Positions 6,424 to 10,385 of a stretch of DNA of 10,385 nucleotides are shown in pieces. The notes beneath the pieces are model-generated. The model saw only the letters and a program-made list of their open reading frames with translations. It had not been told where the DNA came from and did no database searches. The first letter of the stretch is position 1. Each line of letters opens with the position of its first letter. This stretch comes from Methanosarcinales archaeon (GTDB lineage: Archaea > Halobacteriota > Methanosarcinia > Methanosarcinales > Methanosarcinaceae): positions 1 through 10,385 of the forward strand of contig JAAXQB010000250.1 in the NCBI GenBank assembly GCA_012329085.1, read 5' to 3'. A program made the position numbers and the translations under genes.

Positions 6424-7986
6424 ATGTTAAATAAAAAAATTATTAGTTTAAGTATATGCATTGTGCTATTAGGTGCAATGTTTTCAGGTTGTGTTGAAGA
6501 ACAGACAGAAGATTTAGAAGTAGAAATTCCGCAAGAACTTACGATAGCATTAGTTAGAGATATTGGTGGAAATAGAGATTTTGGAGTTAGAAGAGCACAC
6601 ATTTTTGAAACATTAGTGGGAGCTGCCCCCGGAATAATGAAACCTAAACCAATGCTTGCCACTCATTGGGAAATATCGGATGATGAATTAACATGGACTT
6701 TTCATTTACGACAAGGAGTTAAGTTTCATGATGGCACACCATTTAATGCAAGTGCAGTTAATTTTTCCTTTAGTCGAATTTTAAAAAGATCAGCATCAGC
6801 TCGCGGTATTTTCAAAATAGAATCCATGGAAATAGTGGATGATTATACAATTAAAATAACAAATACCGAGCCTTGGGCAGCATTTCCAGCTCATTTAGCA
6901 CACGGTCTTGGCTATATCATTAGCCCAGCGTCCGTAGATGAAAAAGGAAATATTATAGAATCGGTGGGAACTGGCCCTTTTAAGTTTTATGAATGGCTTC
7001 CTGAGGAAAGAGTGGTAGTGGCACGAAATGAAAATCATTGGCGAGGAGTGCCTAATCTTGAAAAAATAACATTTGTAGTTATTCCAGATCATCACACACG
7101 AGTAATGGCATTGGAAGCTGGAGAAGTTGATGTGAGTCGATTTATTCCAGAGAGTGAAGTTGCCCGATTGAATGCAGATTTAGAAATTACCGTACTCACA
7201 ACTCCATCAGTACGCACTCATTTTTTGGTATTTAACACTGAAATTGAACCTTTTAATGATATTTTGGTGAGACAAGCAATTGATTATGCCATTAATCAGA
7301 AAGCATTGGTGGAACATATTTTAGATGGCGTTGGTGTGCCTGCAAGGGGGGCAATATCGCCTGCAATCCGTTGGTCGATTCATGATGAATTGCCTGAACA
7401 TAGATTTGATGTGGAAAAAGCTAAACTATTGTTGGAAGAAGCTGGATGGAGAGATACCGATGATGATGGTTTTATAGAAAAAAATGGAGAAACATTTAAG
7501 ATTACTTTATTATTAACTGGACTTCGTCCTCAATGGTCACCTATGGCAGAAGTGATTCAAGCTCAATTAAAAGACATTGGAATTTCTGTAGAATTGAAAG
7601 TTTTGGAATGGGGTGCATACATAGATGCAACAGGAACACCGAACAATAGACCATTGGACATACATATGTTTTTAGGCAGTGCTGGAACTTTGGCTGCTGA
7701 TGCAGATTATATATTCTGGTTAGCACACCATACCGATAGTGAATTTTTTCAAGCAATGCACATAAATGAAGATGAATTGATAGAGAAAGGATTGGGCACC
7801 ATAGATGATGATGAAAGATTTGCAATATATGTGGACTTGCAAAATATAATTTTAGAAAAAAATCTTGGCGTTTATCTATTCCACCAGGAAGAAATCGTTG
7901 CTATAAGAAATCATGTAGAAGGATTTCAAGTTCATCCCACTCAAGTGATGGATCATGTTCCTTTATGGGATGTTGGTATTGTATAA
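6424..7986 (+). CDS. ABC transporter substrate-binding lipoprotein 2 (SBP_bac_5)
   Basis: A lipid-anchored receptor of 520 residues, same family as protein 1. The signal peptide is residue-for-residue the same to Cys23. The SBP_bac_5 signature covers 79-107 (WTFHLRQGVKFHDGTPF at its end). NikA-like blocks follow: GTGPFKFY (182-189), RNENHW (201-206), EKITFVVIPDHHTR (213-226) and MALEAGEVD (228-236). A DTDDDG loop lies at 344-349, and the C-terminus is rich in histidine (His497, His504, His511). A hand count gives 337 of 520 identical positions (65%) with protein 3, without gaps, so the two are recent duplicates. The NikA-like blocks favour a nickel, metal-chelate or peptide ligand, but no metal site can be assigned. 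The ribosome site is weak (ATGGTTTAA before ATG), only 11 bases after the methyltransferase stop, so translation is probably coupled. Confidence 0.92.
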   Translation: MLNKKIISLSICIVLLGAMFSGCVEEQTEDLEVEIPQELTIALVRDIGGNRDFGVRRAHIFETLVGAAPGIMKPKPMLATHWEISDDELTWTFHLRQGVKFHDGTPFNASAVNFSFSRILKRSASARGIFKIESMEIVDDYTIKITNTEPWAAFPAHLAHGLGYIISPASVDEKGNIIESVGTGPFKFYEWLPEERVVVARNENHWRGVPNLEKITFVVIPDHHTRVMALEAGEVDVSRFIPESEVARLNADLEITVLTTPSVRTHFLVFNTEIEPFNDILVRQAIDYAINQKALVEHILDGVGVPARGAISPAIRWSIHDELPEHRFDVEKAKLLLEEAGWRDTDDDGFIEKNGETFKITLLLTGLRPQWSPMAEVIQAQLKDIGISVELKVLEWGAYIDATGTPNNRPLDIHMFLGSAGTLAADADYIFWLAHHTDSEFFQAMHINEDELIEKGLGTIDDDERFAIYVDLQNIILEKNLGVYLFHQEEIVAIRNHVEGFQVHPTQVMDHVPLWDVGIV

Positions 7987-8016
7987 AAATAATGTGAATT
8001 TATAAAAATGATAGAA

Positions 8017-8024
8017 AGAAGGGG
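8017..8024 (+). promoter_or_regulatory. Ribosome binding site of binding protein 3
   Basis: AGAAGGGG lies 9 bases before the ATG at 8034. A TTTATAAA box at about 7999-8006 precedes it, so an internal promoter giving a very short leader is possible but unproven. Confidence 0.5.
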
Positions 8025-8033
8025 AAAATCAAA

Positions 8034-9599
8034 ATGTTAAATAAAAAAATAATTAGTTTAAGTATATGTATTGTGTTATTGGGTGCAATGTTTTCTGGGT
8101 GTGTTGAAGAACAAACAGACGAAGTAAAAATAGAAGTTCCACAAGAACTTACAATCGGCATATCATCCGATCCGGGCAGAGGGGCACATTATGGACTTCT
8201 CGGTGCACATGTTTATGAAACACTTGTTGGAGTTGCCCCAGGCGTATTGGAACCTATACCAATGCTGGCAACCCACTGGAATATATCACAGGATAGATTA
8301 ACATGGACATTTCATTTACGACAAGGAGTTAAGTTTCATGATGGCACACCATTTACATCAGAAGCTGTTAAATTTTCCTTTGAAAGAATGTTAGAAATGT
8401 TTGAACCAGCACATGGTATTCTTCAAATAGAATCTATGAAAATATTGGATAGTCATACTATTAACATAACTACTACTAGACCGTGGGCGGCACTTATAGC
8501 ACATTTATCACACCCCGTTGGCCATATAATGAATCCGACTTCTTTTGATGAAGAGGAAAATATCATAAAACACATAGGAACTGGACCATTCAAATATTAT
8601 AAACATTGTATCGAAGAACGATTGATAGTAGTACGAAATGAAAATCATTGGCAAGGAGTGCCTAAATTGGAAAAAATAACATTTGCTATTATTCCTGATG
8701 CCCATACGCGAATAATGGCATTGGAAGCGGGAGAAATCGATGTGACCCAATGGGTTCCACCTGAAGAAGTTGCTTGGTTAGATGCTCGCCCAGGAATTAC
8801 GGTGCTTACAACTCCTTCGGTACGAACTGATTTTCTGATATTTAATTCAGAAACTAAGCCTTTTGATAACATATTGGTTAGACAAGCAGTTAATTATGCA
8901 ATTAATCAAGGAGATTTAGTAGAATATCTATTGGATGGTCATGGCATACCAGCCAGAGGTGCAATATCCCCAACAATTCGATGGTCAATTCATGAGGACC
9001 TACCTGAATTTAGATTCAATCCTGAAAAAGCCAAGGAATTGTTATCAGAAGCAGGATGGGAAGATACTGATGATGACGGCATATTAGATAAAAATGGAGA
9101 GTCATTTAGCATTACTTTTTTATTAAGTGGTAGGTTGCCCCACTGGGTACCAATAGCAGAAGCAATACAAGCACAATTAAGGGAAGTTGGAATTATCGTA
9201 GAACTAAAAGTTCTTGAGTTTGGAGCACTTAGAGATGCTGCAGGAACTCCGGAGGATAGACCTTTGGATAAACATCTATTTTTCAGTTCTTCTGGAACTT
9301 GGGCAGGTGATGCTGATTATATTCTTTATCTAACATACCATACTAATTTTAACCGTTGGTCTTCAAGACATATAGATGCAGATGAATTAATAGAAAAGGG
9401 ATTGGGCACCATAAATGATAACGAAAGATTTGTAATATGGGGTGATGTGCAGAGAAAAATATTAGAAACGGATTTAGCAGTTTATTTATTAATTCAGCAA
9501 GAAATCGTTGCTATACGAGACCATGTTCATGGATTTCAAGCTCACCCTAATCAAAGAATGGCACATGTTCCTTTATGGGAAGTCTATGTTACTGGATAA
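8034..9599 (+). CDS. ABC transporter substrate-binding lipoprotein 3 (SBP_bac_5)
   Basis: A lipid-anchored receptor of 521 residues and the closest paralogue of protein 2 (65% by hand count, ungapped). It has the same signal peptide and lipobox MFSGC, and the same WTFHLRQGVKFHDGTPF block at 91-107. GTGPFKYY, RNENHW, EKITFAIIPDAHTR, MALEAGEID and the DTDDDG loop also follow. The His-rich tail is kept (HVHGFQAH...HVPLW), with an extra His at the HVHG position. Differences from protein 2 cluster at 41-60, 121-130 and 431-450, regions likely to shape the pocket or its rim, so the two probably bind related but not identical ligands. The gap to protein 2 is 47 bases and to the cupin gene 48 bases. 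Its 5' end resembles protein 4 at least as much as protein 2 at the nucleotide level. Confidence 0.92.
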   Translation: MLNKKIISLSICIVLLGAMFSGCVEEQTDEVKIEVPQELTIGISSDPGRGAHYGLLGAHVYETLVGVAPGVLEPIPMLATHWNISQDRLTWTFHLRQGVKFHDGTPFTSEAVKFSFERMLEMFEPAHGILQIESMKILDSHTINITTTRPWAALIAHLSHPVGHIMNPTSFDEEENIIKHIGTGPFKYYKHCIEERLIVVRNENHWQGVPKLEKITFAIIPDAHTRIMALEAGEIDVTQWVPPEEVAWLDARPGITVLTTPSVRTDFLIFNSETKPFDNILVRQAVNYAINQGDLVEYLLDGHGIPARGAISPTIRWSIHEDLPEFRFNPEKAKELLSEAGWEDTDDDGILDKNGESFSITFLLSGRLPHWVPIAEAIQAQLREVGIIVELKVLEFGALRDAAGTPEDRPLDKHLFFSSSGTWAGDADYILYLTYHTNFNRWSSRHIDADELIEKGLGTINDNERFVIWGDVQRKILETDLAVYLLIQQEIVAIRDHVHGFQAHPNQRMAHVPLWEVYVTG

Positions 9600-9647
9600 T
9601 AAACGAATCTTATATCAGTTTTTAAAAACAAAATGAAGTAATATAAA

Positions 9648-10121
9648 ATGATAGAAAAACAATTAGTAAATATTAATGAAGTAGATGGTTTTTTCCATGA
9701 TCCTGAATGGTATAAACCATTACTATTTGGCGAAAATCTCTATATGAATGTGACTTATTTGTTACCTGAAACAAAAATGGTGATAGGGTCTAAAAAAGAA
9801 AAAGAAACTGAAATGCCTGAACGAGTTATTTATATGTTAGAAGGGAAATTGGAGGTCACGCATGGAGAAGATAAATTTGAAATCACTCCAGAAATGGCTT
9901 TTCTGGTTCCATTGGAATCAGGGGAACCTTTTGAGATAAAAAACTTTGGGGAAAATATGGCAAGTTTTATAATGATATTTTCGCCACCACCACACCCAGA
10001 ACTTAAAATTAAATCTCGAGCGCAGTTGCGGAAACTATATGAAGAACATAACCGTGTTGTAAAATCTCCGGAAGAGATGGAAACATTTAAAGCAAAAGTA
10101 GCATCAAAAAATAAAAAGTAA
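9648..10121 (+). CDS. Cupin-fold protein lacking classical metal ligands
   Basis: A soluble protein of 157 residues with one cupin beta-barrel at about 35-112. Recognisable parts are ERVIYMLEGKLEVTHGEDKF (58-77) and ITPEMAFLVPLESGEPFEIKN (79-99, abridged match to cupin motif 2), followed by a helical basic C-terminal tail. In metal-binding cupins motif 1 has HxH and a Glu, and motif 2 a His. Here the HxH position reads KEKETEMPE and the motif 2 His is absent, so it probably does not bind metal in the standard way. It may act as a ligand-binding, sensor or structural cupin. The start is ATG at 9648 with only a weak GAAG upstream. It lies 48 bases after binding protein 3 and 13 bases before protein 4, inside the operon. 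The substrate is unknown. Confidence 0.75.
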   Translation: MIEKQLVNINEVDGFFHDPEWYKPLLFGENLYMNVTYLLPETKMVIGSKKEKETEMPERVIYMLEGKLEVTHGEDKFEITPEMAFLVPLESGEPFEIKNFGENMASFIMIFSPPPHPELKIKSRAQLRKLYEEHNRVVKSPEEMETFKAKVASKNKK

Positions 10122-10134
10122 TGGAAAAACTAAG

Positions 10135-10385
10135 ATGTTAAATAAAAAAATAATTAGTTTAAGTATATGCATTGTGTTATTAGGTGCAATGTTTTCAGGT
10201 TGTGTTGAGGAGCAGGCAGATGAAGTAAAAATAGAATATCCACAAGACACCACCCAATATCTCAATATCGGAATTCGTTCACTTGGGCATGCAGATGGAT
10301 TTTCTGATCCTGCTATTGGATGGACTGGTTGGTTTTCCAGAAGAATAGGAGTATATGAAAATCTTATAGGATTAGACCATGATAT
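10135..10385 (+). CDS. ABC transporter substrate-binding lipoprotein 4, partial
   Basis: The 5' part (83 complete codons) of a fourth SBP_bac_5 lipoprotein, cut by the window edge. The first 23 residues are the same signal peptide with lipobox MFSGC, and the acidic linker VEEQADEVKIE is closest to that of protein 3. From about residue 38 it diverges from the other three, with DTTQYLNIGIRS, then GWTGWFSRRIGVYENLIGLD, a typical start of the mature domain of this family. The divergence suggests another ligand or at least an older duplication. It begins 13 bases after the cupin stop with a weak GGA ribosome site. Transporter permease and ATPase genes, if linked, would lie beyond this gene. Confidence 0.9.
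   Translation, partial: MLNKKIISLSICIVLLGAMFSGCVEEQADEVKIEYPQDTTQYLNIGIRSLGHADGFSDPAIGWTGWFSRRIGVYENLIGLDHD

Overview
The window looks like chromosomal DNA from an AT-rich euryarchaeon. The evidence is a full-length archaeal Cdc48/VAT ATPase, a small archaeal-type PRC-barrel protein, Shine-Dalgarno sequences of the GGTGA/GGTGAT type, archaeal-looking TATA boxes and lipobox-bearing binding proteins. A methanogen or a relative (Methanosarcinales, ANME or Syntrophoarchaeia-like) is a reasonable guess, but no diagnostic gene of methane metabolism is present, so the placement is inference.

Bases 1-655 hold no confident gene. They contain a cluster of short nested palindromes built on GCTCATTCG / CGAATGAGC (159-181 and 258-328) and a possible 53-codon reading frame just after it. 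Bases 656-3145 carry two genes on the minus strand, read as cdc48 and then the PRC-barrel gene 36 bases downstream, probably one transcript. Bases 3146-3733 are a divergent, very AT-rich spacer with promoter-like elements for both directions, including a perfect inverted repeat over a TATA-like box ahead of the plus-strand cluster.

Bases 3734-10385 are a tightly packed plus-strand cluster, probably one operon that runs past the window edge. Its order is binding protein 1, SAM-dependent methyltransferase, binding protein 2, binding protein 3, cupin-fold protein, and the start of binding protein 4. All four binding proteins are lipoproteins of the peptide/nickel type (SBP_bac_5), and their first 23 residues are identical.

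Two features of the cluster stand out. First, the four binding proteins share an almost unchanged 5' segment, while the ligand-binding domains range from 65% identical (2 versus 3) to clearly remote (1 versus 2). The 5' ends of 1 and 2 match better than those of 2 and 3, which suggests recombination or gene conversion. Second, several receptors are interleaved with a methyltransferase and a cupin that lacks the usual metal-binding histidines, with no permease or ATPase inside the window. The likely role is capture of a family of related small ligands (peptides, opine or metal-chelate type compounds) at the cell surface, with the two non-transport proteins handling or sensing the ligand inside. 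The ligand cannot be read from the sequence.
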